A stretch of DNA of 64,000 nt from Geminicoccaceae bacterium (GTDB lineage: Bacteria; Pseudomonadota; Alphaproteobacteria; Geminicoccales; Geminicoccaceae): the NCBI GenBank assembly GCA_020638495.1, contig JACKIN010000012.1, positions 60,455-124,454 of the forward strand. The letters run 5' to 3'. A model generated the notes under the pieces. It ran no database searches. It had not been told where the DNA came from and saw only the letters and a list, made by a program, of their open reading frames with translations. Both the position numbers and the translations under genes were made by a program. Numbering within the stretch: position 1 is the stretch's first letter; the number at the start of each line of letters is the position of its first letter. This document shows positions 63,927 to 64,000 of the stretch, piece after piece.

Positions 63927-64000
63927 CGCGCCGGACGCCGGCTTGCCTTTCCGGCTGCTTCGGGGCAGCATGCCACATGGCAGCCGTCCTCGATGGGCGG

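Overview
The window is very GC-rich DNA from an alphaproteobacterium, most likely in or near the Rhodospirillales. The evidence is the conserved gene order tpiA-secG-pyrG-kdsA-eno-ftsB-pdhABC-lpdA-lipA-coq10, cinA and ispDF facing back towards it, then ntrBC-ntrYX-trkA-dat-hfq-hflX. A fused ispDF, a lipoyl domain on PDH E1-beta and an NtrX without a GAFTGA loop support this. No rRNA, tRNA, CRISPR array or insertion sequence was recognised.

Positions 1-7.3 kb hold assorted genes: the tail of an HlyD-type secretion adaptor, a 750-base stretch without a convincing gene, a beta-propeller-like protein, a DegP/HtrA protease, an AI-2E family permease, an SDR oxidoreductase and a DUF1206 membrane protein.

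Positions 7.5-27.5 kb, all on the minus strand, form a carbohydrate catabolic region that best matches D-apiose/D-apionate utilisation. A GntR/FadR regulator and a probable D-apionate lactonase come first, then an RbsB-type ABC importer. A long tightly overlapped operon follows: two Gfo/Idh/MocA dehydrogenases (one probably D-apiose dehydrogenase), a RuBisCO-like protein, an ApnO-like oxidoisomerase, an HpcH/HpaI aldolase, a 2-hydroxyacid dehydrogenase and a second ABC importer without its own ATPase. The sugar-acid kinase expected before the RuBisCO-like protein is absent. A shared ATACCA motif lies in front of the three transcription units. The stretch 17.6-20.2 kb between them (MAPEG protein, sorbosone dehydrogenase, DUF2231 protein and the 3' end of one permease gene) is full of small frameshifts. 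Within each reading-frame fragment the protein stays well conserved, so local sequence error is more likely than gene decay.

Positions 27.7-33.5 kb carry a plus-strand four-gene unit: a P-type ATPase, a baeRF-family protein, an FMN-dependent alpha-hydroxy-acid oxidase and an RraA-like protein. After it comes a 600-base non-coding region with a 21-bp tandem repeat and a nested inverted repeat with a perfect 23-bp stem. GFA-family and DUF1772-like genes follow.

Positions 35-64 kb are core housekeeping: trpE and ppiD (minus strand), then the conserved plus-strand run listed above. A Phd/VapC-type toxin-antitoxin pair is wedged between pdhC and lpdA, with a palindromic operator in front of it. 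The core genes cover central carbon metabolism (TpiA, Eno, PDH), envelope and cell division (KdsA, FtsB, SecG, PpiD), isoprenoid synthesis (IspDF), nitrogen signalling (NtrBC/NtrYX), potassium uptake (TrkA) and RNA/ribosome regulation (Hfq, HflX).
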